From the NCBI GenBank assembly GCA_900313005.1, contig ONZJ01000002.1, positions 355,001 to 419,000 on the forward strand: 64,000 nucleotides of DNA, given 5' to 3'. Of this stretch, positions 43,583 to 52,422 are shown one piece after another (position 1 is the first letter of the stretch; each line of letters begins with the position of its first letter). Source of the stretch: Rhodobacteraceae bacterium EL129. Its GTDB lineage: Bacteria > Pseudomonadota > Alphaproteobacteria > Rhodobacterales > Rhodobacteraceae. The position numbers and the translations under genes are program-made. The notes beneath the pieces were generated by a model. That model did not search any database. It was not told the DNA's origin and was given only the letters and a program-made list of their open reading frames with translations.

Positions 43583-44358
43583 CTGGGCATCCGATCTATT
43601 TTCTGTGGGCGACACCCCGTTCCACCTCCACCGCCTTTGAATGGATGGTGCGCCAGCGTGGTGATCTGGCTTGCTTCCACGAACCCTTTGGCATGGCGTG
43701 GTATCAGGGCCCCGAAGCGCACGCGCCACGTCGAGCCCCAGCTGACCGGCAACGCCCCGAGGCCACGTTTGAAAAAATCTGGAGTGACATTCAGAAGGCC
43801 GCTGAAAAACGCCCTGTCTTTGTCAAAGACATGCCCCACCATACCGATCATTTGTGGAACGACGCGTTTCTGGACCGGATCACGCACAGCTTTCTGATCC
43901 GTGACCCGGCCAAGGTGTTGGCCTCGCTGCACCGTTCGTATCTGAAGGCGGGGATGCAGGACGGGTTTGAAGCCCATGAAATCAGCTTTGGCCCGCAACA
44001 GTCCTTGTTTGATCTGCTCCGCGCCCGAGGGCAAACCCCGCCGGTTCTGGACAGCGACGACTTGCTGGAAGATCCCGACACGATGGTGCGCACCTATTGC
44101 GACGCGATTGGTATCCCCTTCATCCGCGAGTCGTTGAGCTGGAAGCCAGGCGCGCGTGATGATGTGCTATGGTATGATGGCAATGACGAGATTTGGCACG
44201 CCTCTTTGCGCGACAGCGACGGGCTGAAGCCGATCCCGCGCAAACATGTGGACCCGGGCGATTTGCCCGAGAATCTGAACTCTCACTATGAAAGCTTCAT
44301 GAGCCATTACACCACGCTGCACGCGCACAGGCTGCGTCCCGAAATGGTGACCGGATGA
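43579..44358 (+). CDS. Sulfotransferase-like protein
   Basis: A 259-residue protein that opens with PIYFLWATPRSTSTAFEWM, similar to the phosphate-binding loop of sulfotransferase-superfamily proteins, then VFVKDMPHH and HSFLIRDPAKVLASLHRSYLKAG, the usual 3'-phosphate-binding region. Sulfonation or another group transfer is possible; in this cluster it may act on the substrate or an intermediate. ATG at 43579 overlaps the previous gene by ATGA and the Rieske gene by 4 bases. Family by pattern. Confidence 0.7.
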   Translation: MTGHPIYFLWATPRSTSTAFEWMVRQRGDLACFHEPFGMAWYQGPEAHAPRRAPADRQRPEATFEKIWSDIQKAAEKRPVFVKDMPHHTDHLWNDAFLDRITHSFLIRDPAKVLASLHRSYLKAGMQDGFEAHEISFGPQQSLFDLLRARGQTPPVLDSDDLLEDPDTMVRTYCDAIGIPFIRESLSWKPGARDDVLWYDGNDEIWHASLRDSDGLKPIPRKHVDPGDLPENLNSHYESFMSHYTTLHAHRLRPEMVTG

Positions 44359-45521
44359 CCAAGGATGTTCGCCAGAAAGTCGTGGAGCTGATCGGCGAAG
44401 AGGGCCTTGCGCAGGCCTTCGCCCCGATTGAAGAGGCCAGCGGTCTACCCAATGCCGCCTATTGGTCCGAGGACTGGCTGAAGCTGGAGCAAGAGCACTG
44501 CTTTGCCCGCGCCTGGGTCTTTGCCGGGGCCGAGGCGGAATTGCCCGAGCCGGGCGATATGAAACCCATCGAGATTGGTGGCGCGCCCTTGATTGTCCTG
44601 CGCAATCAGGATGGGAACATCCGCGCGTTGCACAATGTTTGTCGTCATCGGGGTGCCAAGCTGGTGACCGAGCCGTGCAAGAAGCCAACGCTGACCTGCC
44701 CCTACCACGCGTGGTCCTATGGGTTAAACGGCAAGCTGCGTTCGCGCCCGCATTTTTCGGGGCCGAACATAGTGGACAAGTTCGAGGATGGCGGCGGTGA
44801 CAAGCTGGACCTGATGCAAGTGCGATGCGAAACGTGGAACGGCTGCATCTTTGTCAATGTCTCGGGCGATGCCGAGCCGCTGGAGGACTGGCTCAAACCC
44901 ATGCTGGAGCGGACAGGCAATTACGATTTCTCTGCAATCCGCTGGGCTGGAAAGCTGGAGTTTGAGGTCAACGCCAACTGGAAGCTGGTCTATGAAAACT
45001 ACATGGAAGGCTATCACGTCTTTGCCGTGCATCCCAAACTGCTGAAATTCGCGCCGATGAACGTGCGGTGGTCAGGGGAATGGGACCGGCATGTGTTTTA
45101 CAACGACTATGTCTTTCCGGAATTGGATGAGGGTCGGGGCGAGGGGCTGCCGCATTATCCAGGCCTGTCCGACGCGGATGCCAAACGCGGATTGTGGTTC
45201 CTATGTTTCCCGCATTTCGCGGCCGAGGTGTTCCCCGATCAGTTTTCGGTTCTTGTCAGCTACCCGGTGGCACCGGGCAAAACGCGGGAAGAATTGCATG
45301 TTTTCCTGATTGGCGATGCGGCCACGACGGATGCCTATAAAGACGCCCGCGAGGCCACATTAAAGATGTGGGATGACCTGAACCGAGAAGACCTCGGCAT
45401 GCTGGAGCTTTTGCAACAGGGGCGTCTGTCGCCAGTCTATGATGGTGGCCGGTTGAGCCCGCATTGGGAAGGCCCAACGCACGACTTTGGCCGACGCGTG
45501 GTTGAACGGATATTGTCCTGA
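44355..45521 (+). CDS. Rieske-type oxygenase alpha subunit
   Basis: A 388-residue ring-hydroxylating/demethylating oxygenase. The Rieske ligands are C96-x-H98 (NVCRHRG) and C115-xx-H118 (CPYHAW); the mononuclear iron ligands are H221 and H226 (EGYHVFAVHP) and D346. The family includes stachydrine, carnitine and glycine-betaine demethylases, and choline monooxygenase. It is the last gene of the plus arm. No ferredoxin reductase is in the cluster. Confidence 0.9.
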   Translation: MTKDVRQKVVELIGEEGLAQAFAPIEEASGLPNAAYWSEDWLKLEQEHCFARAWVFAGAEAELPEPGDMKPIEIGGAPLIVLRNQDGNIRALHNVCRHRGAKLVTEPCKKPTLTCPYHAWSYGLNGKLRSRPHFSGPNIVDKFEDGGGDKLDLMQVRCETWNGCIFVNVSGDAEPLEDWLKPMLERTGNYDFSAIRWAGKLEFEVNANWKLVYENYMEGYHVFAVHPKLLKFAPMNVRWSGEWDRHVFYNDYVFPELDEGRGEGLPHYPGLSDADAKRGLWFLCFPHFAAEVFPDQFSVLVSYPVAPGKTREELHVFLIGDAATTDAYKDAREATLKMWDDLNREDLGMLELLQQGRLSPVYDGGRLSPHWEGPTHDFGRRVVERILS

Positions 45522-45650
45522 CAACCCGTTTTTAGAACTCTAAATTGGCTTCGCCGAAACCCAATGACGCTACATCCCCTAAGCCACATAACGGACATTC
45601 GGGGTTGCTCCTTGTGAGGCTGGCTGTGTCCGCACAGCTGACGCTACACA

Positions 45651-45683
45651 AAAAGAAAGGGGGTCGTTATCCGACCCCTCTTT
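45651..45683 (-). terminator. Rho-independent terminator of the LysM gene
   Basis: GGGGTCG (45660-45666) and CGACCCC (45672-45678) form the stem; on the minus strand a CTTTCTTTTT U tract follows. It lies 33 bases after the LysM stop and also borders the end of the Rieske gene region. Confidence 0.75.
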
Positions 45684-45715
45684 CCGATCCTGCCTGGATC
45701 TGTAAGCTTACATCG

Positions 45716-46393
45716 TTAGGGAACCGGGATCACCAGCGTTTGACCCACTTCCACGTGGTTGGGGGAGTTCAGAATGCTGAGGTTCGCGGAATAGATGTCC
45801 ACGGCGCGATCCGTGCTGCCATAGTAGCGATACGCAATAGACGCGAGGCTGTCGCCGGGCTGAACCCGGTAGCTTTTTGCCGAGCCGACTGCCGGTACAG
45901 TTTTACGCGATGGGGTGCTGAGGGCCGACAACAACAAGGCTGTGTCCACGCGTCCATCCTGCGTCACCAGTGAGGCGGGTACATCCACCTCGCCTTGCTC
46001 GGCCGCATCATTGACCAAAGCATCAATATAGCGGGTCGACTGCCCTTGTTTCAGGGCGCTTACAATCAGCTCTTCCAAAGGTGTTTCAGGCACTTTGAGG
46101 GTTGCCGGCTGTGAAGGCTCAATTAGGGGCTGGGGATCGGTCCGAACGGGTTCTGCGATAAATTCTGGCTTGGCTAAGTTAGCTACAAATTCGATCTCTG
46201 TGGCTAATGTTGCTGTGGCCAGAACTTCGTCCAAATTATCCTCAAGAGTCCCGATTTCAGTCTGCGCCCGGGTGACAGGCGCCTCGATTTCAATGGATGC
46301 CGTGTCGGTTGAATGGTTCGCGCCTGGTTGCATCAGGATCAGCGTTAAAGTGATCCCTAAAAATACTAATGAAATTAGTGCCGCCCGTATCAT
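45716..46393 (-). CDS. LysM domain protein, membrane-anchored
   Basis: A 225-residue protein with an N-terminal membrane anchor (MIRAALISLVFLGITLTLIL), a polar, poorly ordered middle and a C-terminal LysM domain (YRVQPGDSLASIAYRYYG...NPNHVEVGQTLVIP). It should bind peptidoglycan in the periplasm. The ATG at 46393 with AAGGG upstream begins the anchor; the longer frame to 46441 is not supported. Confidence 0.85.
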   Translation of the reverse strand: MIRAALISLVFLGITLTLILMQPGANHSTDTASIEIEAPVTRAQTEIGTLEDNLDEVLATATLATEIEFVANLAKPEFIAEPVRTDPQPLIEPSQPATLKVPETPLEELIVSALKQGQSTRYIDALVNDAAEQGEVDVPASLVTQDGRVDTALLLSALSTPSRKTVPAVGSAKSYRVQPGDSLASIAYRYYGSTDRAVDIYSANLSILNSPNHVEVGQTLVIPVP

Positions 46394-46579
46394 GGTGCAG
46401 TACCCTTTCCCCAAAAAAAGTCCGGCGCACTTATAGGGCACGCTTTCACTGCTGCCACAAGATATAGGCGAAAGAGATTCCTAGGGTCAACATGAAGTGA
46501 TTCGGAATGAGGGCCCCGTGCCAAATTTCCCTGTAGAATGTGGCTTTAGGGGCGCGCAGCCAGCGTTCGATCCTATATC

Positions 46580-47854
46580 CTAGTCATTTTCTCGAAGGAC
46601 ATTCCCGGCAAGGTAGAGCGAGCCGCAAATCAGGATACGCCCGTCGGGGTTTTGGGCGGTGATGGCCATTATGGCGTCCAGCATCGAATCAGCAGTTTCG
46701 GCGCCGAGGCCTACTGCCCGCGCGGCCTCGGCGGTGACTTCGGCAGGCAAGGTGTTGACCTCTCCGGGGATGGACACCGCGGTCAGAGATTGCGCCTGCT
46801 CGGCCAAAGGCAAAAGATAACCGGAGATGTCCTTGGTGTTGAGCATCCCGCAGATCAAATGTGTGGACCGTTTGGGCAGGCTGGCCAAATGGCGCCCTAG
46901 GGCCTGACCCGCGGCAGCATTGTGGCCACCGTCCAACCACAGCTCAGCCTGACCTGCGGCCTCGACCAGAGGGCCTGAAACAAGACGTTGCATGCGAGCG
47001 GGCCAATCAGCCCGCATGACAGCGGCCTCGCAAGCCGTTTCGTCCATGTTCAGGTGGCGCAGGGCTGCGATGGCGGCCCCTGCATTTTCGATTTGATGGG
47101 CACCGGGCAGATTGGGCAGGGGTAAATCCAGCAGACCAACCTCATCCTGATAGACCAGTCGGCCACGTTCTTCGCAGATATGCCAGTGTTGACCGTGGGC
47201 CAGCAAAGGCACACCCAGACTGCGTGCGCGATCTTCGATCACGTCCAGCGCCTCGTCCGGTTGAGGGCTGACGACGCAAGGCACACCGCGCTTGAGAATG
47301 CCGGCCTTTTCAAAGGCAATCTTGGCCAATGTGTTGCCCAGAAACTGTTCGTGGTCGATGGAGATTGGTGTGATGACTGTCAGGGCCGGTTGATCCACCA
47401 CATTGGTGGCATCCAGACGCCCACCCAATCCCACCTCTAGCAAGGTATAGTCAGCAGGTACCCGTGACATGGCCAAAATACCCGCACAGGTGGTGATCTC
47501 AAAATAGGTGATCGCCGCGCCTTTGTTGGCGTCGTAACATTCGTCCAATACTTGCGTCAGATGTTCCTCCGAGATCAGCTTTCCTGCCAGACGGATGCGT
47601 TCATGAAACCGTGCAAGATGAGGCGAAGTGTAAGCGTGGACAGATTTGCCTGCCGCTTCAAGCCCCGCACGCAACATCGCCTGGGTTGAGCCTTTGCCGT
47701 TGGTGCCTGCGAGATGGATCACCGGGGGCAAATCGGTTTGCGGATTGCCCAGGGTCTCCAGCAAGTCCCAGACACGGTCCAGCACCAGATCCATGACCTT
47801 GGGGTGCAGGGTCATCATCCTCTCAAGGATGAGGTCAGATGTGGGCGTGCTCAT
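46580..47854 (-). CDS. folC: Folylpolyglutamate synthase / dihydrofolate synthase
   Basis: A 424-residue Mur-ligase-fold enzyme: P-loop GTNGKGSTQAMLRAG, SPHLARFHERIRL, VGLGGRLDATNVVD and DGGHNAAAG, the order expected for FolC. It makes dihydrofolate from dihydropteroate and adds glutamates. It overlaps accD by ATGA, the classic accD-folC arrangement. Confidence 0.95.
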   Translation of the reverse strand: MSTPTSDLILERMMTLHPKVMDLVLDRVWDLLETLGNPQTDLPPVIHLAGTNGKGSTQAMLRAGLEAAGKSVHAYTSPHLARFHERIRLAGKLISEEHLTQVLDECYDANKGAAITYFEITTCAGILAMSRVPADYTLLEVGLGGRLDATNVVDQPALTVITPISIDHEQFLGNTLAKIAFEKAGILKRGVPCVVSPQPDEALDVIEDRARSLGVPLLAHGQHWHICEERGRLVYQDEVGLLDLPLPNLPGAHQIENAGAAIAALRHLNMDETACEAAVMRADWPARMQRLVSGPLVEAAGQAELWLDGGHNAAAGQALGRHLASLPKRSTHLICGMLNTKDISGYLLPLAEQAQSLTAVSIPGEVNTLPAEVTAEAARAVGLGAETADSMLDAIMAITAQNPDGRILICGSLYLAGNVLREND

Positions 47855-48801
47855 TTCTTGGCGTCGGGCTCTGGCGTTTCGGCGGTTTGCGCCTCGCTCG
47901 TGTCTGCGGCCTCGTTGCCTTCGGGGGCGGGCAGCTCGCCTTTGATGGCAGGTGGCAGCCCCTGCAGCATTCGAGTGATGGCAATCAGCTCGTCGCGCAT
48001 CTTGAGACGTGATGTCACCCGGTCAAGCATGCCGTGGTCCAGCAGATATTCAGCGCGCTGGAACCCTTCTGGCAGTTTTTCGCGGATGGTTTGTTCGATT
48101 ACCCTAGGTCCGGCAAAGCAGATGAGCGCACCTGGTTCGGCAATATGCACATCGCCCAGCATGGCATAAGACGCGGTCACACCCCCGGTGGTGGGATGTG
48201 TCAGCACAACGATGTAGGGCAATCCGGCCTCTTTCAGCATCTGAACGGCCACTGTGGTGCGGGGCATTTGCATCAGGCTCAGAATACCCTCTTGCATACG
48301 GGCGCCACCGGCTGCGGAAAACAGGATCAGAGGGCATTTTCGCTTCACGGCTTCTTCGGCTGCCGCAATGATGGCATTGCCAACATACATCCCCATGGAT
48401 CCAGCCATGAACGAGAAGTCTTGCCCGGCTGCCACGATCTGCGAGCGGCCCATTTCACCGGTCGCCACCAACATCGCTTCTTTTTCGCCCGTGGCTTTTT
48501 GGGCCGCTTTCATGCGGTCGGGGTACTTTTTCTGGTCACGGAATTGCAATGGATCAGCCTTGGGGGCAGGGACCTCGACCTCGGCAAAGATGCCGCCATC
48601 AAACAACGTTCCAAAGCGTTCGCGCGGGGTGATGGCCATATGATGGTCGCAGTTGGTGCACACAAAGAGATTTGCGCTCAACTCGCGATGAAACAGCATG
48701 GTGCCGCATTCATCACATTTGCTCCAAAGGTTTTCGGGGATTTCACGGCGCGAAAAGATCGAATTGATCCGCGGGCGTACATAATTGGTGATCCAGTTCA
48801 T
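47851..48801 (-). CDS. accD: Acetyl-CoA carboxylase carboxyltransferase subunit beta
   Basis: A 316-residue AccD: a zinc finger CDECG...CTNCDHH (about residues 28-50), then a crotonase-fold part with FSAAGGARMQEGILSLMQMPRTT and GGVTASYAMLGD. The C-terminal tail is acidic (EGNEAADTSEAQTAETPEPDAKK). Part of malonyl-CoA synthesis. Confidence 0.95.
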   Translation of the reverse strand: MNWITNYVRPRINSIFSRREIPENLWSKCDECGTMLFHRELSANLFVCTNCDHHMAITPRERFGTLFDGGIFAEVEVPAPKADPLQFRDQKKYPDRMKAAQKATGEKEAMLVATGEMGRSQIVAAGQDFSFMAGSMGMYVGNAIIAAAEEAVKRKCPLILFSAAGGARMQEGILSLMQMPRTTVAVQMLKEAGLPYIVVLTHPTTGGVTASYAMLGDVHIAEPGALICFAGPRVIEQTIREKLPEGFQRAEYLLDHGMLDRVTSRLKMRDELIAITRMLQGLPPAIKGELPAPEGNEAADTSEAQTAETPEPDAKK

Positions 48802-48861
48802 GCCATGGGGTCCCTGTTAACACTGTCGGTTTGAAATAAGGGCCTATTGGACAAATTGCAA

Positions 48862-49749
48862 TCAGACACGCAAGGCCAAACGTGCTGTCAGCCAGCTGCA
48901 TAGCAAAATCAACATTTCAACGGGCATCCAGGTCAACAACAGCTGAGTATCGGACATATCGAACGGCAAGGAAAAGAGCGCCAGCCCGTCAAAGTTGCCC
49001 TCGGGGGCGAAAAGAGCAATGGCGACAGTATTGTTGATCAGATGCAGCGCGATGGCGGGCCCTAACGTACCGCTGCGGGCGGTCAAATCCGCCGCTGCAA
49101 GGCCAAAGAAGAAGGCCCAGGACACCACCAGCCATGCTGCTGTTTCATCCACGTTGGGATCAAAGTGCAAAAGCCCGAAAAACACCGAAGGAATGATGAT
49201 CCAGACCTTGGGCGAGGCGAACCGAGCGGCGAGTTGGCTTTGCAGATACCCACGAAAGATCAGCTCTTCTGTGCTGGTCTGAATCAGCAGCCCCAGCATA
49301 GTCAGCGGAAGATAGGCCAGCCAGACGCTCAAAGCAGTGTTTAAAGAAGGTTCCAGGCCGTCGGGCGAGGGCAGCAGGAAAGATACCGCATAGAGCACGG
49401 CCAACAATTTTGCGACGGCCAGGAATTGGGCTACTGCGCGGGTCGGGGGGCCGATCACTTCTGTCCAGGCACGATTGTGTACCAGACGCATCGCCACGGC
49501 CAGACCCACGATCAGGACCGCAAAATAGTAAAGATTCACCAGCACGGCCAATGGGGTGGAAGCCCTGTCGAGATTTCGAAACCAGCCCGCTTGGTTTTCA
49601 TAGGGGATCAGAGCGCATTGCACCTCGTAGATCATCCATCCGATGACGACAAAGCCAGCAATTGTCACCATACATCCCGCGATCAGCCGGATCAGCGATG
49701 CGGAGGGGCGTGCCAGGTCGGCAAGAGGTTCGTGGGGTTTGTAACTCAT
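48862..49749 (-). CDS. CPBP-family intramembrane metalloprotease
   Basis: A 295-residue membrane protein with about eight hydrophobic segments. Motif 1 is STEELIFRGYLQ (EExxxR), motif 2 FGLLHF and a later HLINN, matching the CPBP (Abi/Rce1-like) glutamate-histidine core. Function in bacteria varies: prenyl-protein processing relatives, bacteriocin immunity. Faces the ilvD gene divergently. Confidence 0.85.
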   Translation of the reverse strand: MSYKPHEPLADLARPSASLIRLIAGCMVTIAGFVVIGWMIYEVQCALIPYENQAGWFRNLDRASTPLAVLVNLYYFAVLIVGLAVAMRLVHNRAWTEVIGPPTRAVAQFLAVAKLLAVLYAVSFLLPSPDGLEPSLNTALSVWLAYLPLTMLGLLIQTSTEELIFRGYLQSQLAARFASPKVWIIIPSVFFGLLHFDPNVDETAAWLVVSWAFFFGLAAADLTARSGTLGPAIALHLINNTVAIALFAPEGNFDGLALFSLPFDMSDTQLLLTWMPVEMLILLCSWLTARLALRV

Positions 49750-49893
49750 GGTGTGACGCTATCTGGCCGCTCACATCTGTGCAATCGTGGTAAGTTGTGC
49801 GAGGTGAAAATGCCCAGAGGCGTGGCCTGCGTGCTTGTGTCACGCGCAGCTTAACGCTATCGCAGAGCGAGCAAATTTTCCGCGGAGGCCGCC

Positions 49894-51651
49894 ATGACCA
49901 AGTTTGACAAATCAAAGCTCCCCAGCCGCTATGTGACGGAAGGGCCAGCCAAAGCGCCGCACCGGTCGTATATGTACGCCATGGGCCTGACCGAAGAAGA
50001 AATTCACCAGCCTTTGGTCGGCGTGGCCACATGCTGGAACGAAGCGGCCCCGTGTAACATATCGCTGAACCGTCAGGCGCAAGCTGTGAAGATGGGTGTA
50101 AAGCAGGCGCTGGGCACCCCGCGTGAGTTTACAACCATCACCGTCACCGACGGCATCGCGATGGGCCATGAGGGTATGCGCTCGTCTTTGGCCAGCCGCG
50201 AGGCGATTGCCGACACTGTTGAGCTGACCATGCGCGGGCATGCTTATGACGCCGTTGTTGGGCTTGCGGGCTGTGACAAATCCTTGCCGGGCATGATGAT
50301 GGCCATGGTGCGTCTGAACACGCCGTCGGTCTTTATCTACGGCGGGTCGATCCTGCCGGGCAAAGCACCGCAGATCGAAGAGGTGCCCGAAGCATTCCGC
50401 AGCCGTGATTTGACAGTGCAGGATATGTTCGAGGCCGTCGGCTGGCACCAGAATGGGGATATGTCTGACAAGGCGCTGGACGTGCTGGAACGTGTGGCGT
50501 GTCCTTCGTCCGGGGCCTGCGGCGGTCAGTTTACAGCCAACACCATGGCCTGCGTGTCCGAGGCGATCGGTCTGGCTCTGCTGAATTCATCAGGTATGCC
50601 GGCCCCCTACGAGAGCCGTGATGCTTATGGCGAGGCGTCGGGCCGCGCGGTCATGAACTTGATCGAGAAAAACATCCGTGCCCGCGATGTGGTCACGTTG
50701 AAATCACTGGAAAACGCCGCGCGGGTGGTGGCCTGTACAGGCGGGTCCACCAACGCCGGGCTGCACTTGCCAGCCATCGCCCATGAGGCAGGGATCGAGT
50801 TCTTTCTCGACGATGTCTGTGCCATCTTCCGCGACACGCCTTATTTTGTTGACCTGAAACCAGGTGGACAGTTCGTGGCCAAAGATCTTTTTGATGTAGG
50901 CGGCGTGCCTGTTGTGATGAAGGAACTGCGCAAGGCAGGGCTGATCCACGAGGATTGCATCACAGCCTCGGGCAAGACCATGGGCGAAGAGCTGGACCTG
51001 ATCGACCGTGAGGCCGACGGCAAAGTCATCTATCCGATTGAGGCGCCACTGACCAAAACCGGCGGTGTTGTGGGCCTGAAGGGCAATATTGCCCCCGAAG
51101 GCGCGATTGTGAAAGTCGCGGGTATTCCAACACAAAACCAAGTGTTTACAGGACCTGCGCGTGTCTTTGAATGCGAAGAAGACGCCTTTGCTGCGGTGCA
51201 AGAGCGCGCTTATGAGGAAGGCGAAGTGATCGTTATCCGCAACGAAGGTCCTGCTGGCGGTCCGGGCATGCGCGAAATGCTGGCGACCACGGCAGCCTTG
51301 TCCGGTCAGGGCATGGGCAAAAAGGTGGCCCTGATCACCGATGGGCGCTTCTCGGGTGCGACACGCGGCTTCTGTGTAGGCCATGTCGGCCCCGAGGCCG
51401 CGCATTGTGGGCCGATTGCCTTGCTGAAAAACGGTGATGTGATCACCATTGACGCGGTCAAGGGCACGCTGGACGTGGATCTGAGCGAAGATGAACTGGC
51501 CAAGCGCAAGGCCGAGTGGAAGGGCCCACGCGAGACGATCTATGCAAGCGGGGCGCTGTGGAAGTACGCGCAATTGGTGGGGGCGACCTACAAAGGCGCT
51601 GTCACGCATCCCGGTGCCGAGGCTGAACGCCACGTCTATATGGATATCTGA
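49894..51651 (+). CDS. ilvD: Dihydroxy-acid dehydratase
   Basis: A 585-residue IlvD. Fe-S ligands and loop are seen as [22 protein letters not shown] and [30 protein letters not shown] and [20 protein letters not shown] are also typical. It dehydrates dihydroxy-acids in Val, Ile and Leu synthesis. GCGGAGG ribosome site at 49881. Confidence 0.95.
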   Translation: MTKFDKSKLPSRYVTEGPAKAPHRSYMYAMGLTEEEIHQPLVGVATCWNEAAPCNISLNRQAQAVKMGVKQALGTPREFTTITVTDGIAMGHEGMRSSLASREAIADTVELTMRGHAYDAVVGLAGCDKSLPGMMMAMVRLNTPSVFIYGGSILPGKAPQIEEVPEAFRSRDLTVQDMFEAVGWHQNGDMSDKALDVLERVACPSSGACGGQFTANTMACVSEAIGLALLNSSGMPAPYESRDAYGEASGRAVMNLIEKNIRARDVVTLKSLENAARVVACTGGSTNAGLHLPAIAHEAGIEFFLDDVCAIFRDTPYFVDLKPGGQFVAKDLFDVGGVPVVMKELRKAGLIHEDCITASGKTMGEELDLIDREADGKVIYPIEAPLTKTGGVVGLKGNIAPEGAIVKVAGIPTQNQVFTGPARVFECEEDAFAAVQERAYEEGEVIVIRNEGPAGGPGMREMLATTAALSGQGMGKKVALITDGRFSGATRGFCVGHVGPEAAHCGPIALLKNGDVITIDAVKGTLDVDLSEDELAKRKAEWKGPRETIYASGALWKYAQLVGATYKGAVTHPGAEAERHVYMDI

Positions 51652-51652
51652 T

Positions 51653-52318
51653 CTGACCCGGTTCATCACTCATATCCGCCGCTTGGCGGCTCTCTTTATG
51701 GTCTTTCCCCTCGCGGCCTGCCTCGAGGTGGGACCTGAGACTGAAAGCATCGGATTTCTCAGCCCGTCTGAAACCACCAAGGCGTTGAGCAAATCCCCAT
51801 TGGCCAAAGTACCGCTTTACAATGGGCGCGTGGTTGTGGCGGGACCCAAAGGTTATTGTGCTGATGGCGGGGCGATCTCGCGGGGGGCGCAGGGCAGCGT
51901 GGTATTGATCGCAGGCTGTGATGTTCTGTCGGGCAAGGCCGGTGCGTCAGTTGCGCCTGCTGTGATGACCGTTTCTGTGTCGCCGCGGCGTCTGACGGCA
52001 GAACAGCCTACGGCGTCTGATTTGGCGACGTCTCTGACACCGGGCAAGGTTTTGGCGTCCGAGGATGGGGACGGGATTTCGCTGGTGCGGTTGTCCTCAG
52101 GCGGAGATGCGGTTCTGTCGGGAGGAGAGCCCCGCTATTGGCGCGCGGCGATGTTGATCAATGGCCACATCGTCAGTCTTGCGGCCTACACTCCCAAAGG
52201 CAGCGGGACATCCGGCAAAGCCCTAATTGTTGCATTGGCGGAAAACCTGCGAGAATTCAGCCCGACGAAGGATTTCACGCCTGCCTCTGAAACCATCCCG
52301 ACGGCCACAGCTGAATAA
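51653..52318 (+). CDS. Lipoprotein of unknown function
   Basis: About 221 residues with a lipoprotein signal: THIRRLAALFMVFPLAACLEV, lipobox LAAC. The rest is beta-rich without a recognised family. No ATG begins at a useful place: ATG at 51698 cuts the signal. CTG at 51653 (overlap zone just after ilvD) gives an ideal basic n-region; TTG at 51683 is the alternative. Coordinates of the start are tentative. It follows ilvD with almost no gap and may be co-transcribed. Confidence 0.6.
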   Translation: MTRFITHIRRLAALFMVFPLAACLEVGPETESIGFLSPSETTKALSKSPLAKVPLYNGRVVVAGPKGYCADGGAISRGAQGSVVLIAGCDVLSGKAGASVAPAVMTVSVSPRRLTAEQPTASDLATSLTPGKVLASEDGDGISLVRLSSGGDAVLSGGEPRYWRAAMLINGHIVSLAAYTPKGSGTSGKALIVALAENLREFSPTKDFTPASETIPTATAE

Positions 52319-52375
52319 CCTGTCCGTTTGCGTCATTACTGGGTGGATTGTTTCCAATTTCTGATTAATGCTATG

Positions 52376-52422
52376 GAAGGTCTGGTCGTGTAAGTCGACC
52401 ATGGGCAGACGGAAAGACCTTC
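52376..52422 (+). promoter_or_regulatory. RNA hairpin covering the ribosome site of the DUF6478 gene
   Basis: GAAGGTCT (52376-52383) pairs with AGACCTTC (52415-52422), and inside it GGTCG (52384-52388) with CGACC (52396-52400). The outer arm ends at the base before ATG 52423 and covers the ribosome-site-like GGAAAG (52411-52416), so it could hide it. Could be a thermosensor, an attenuator or chance. Confidence 0.4.
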
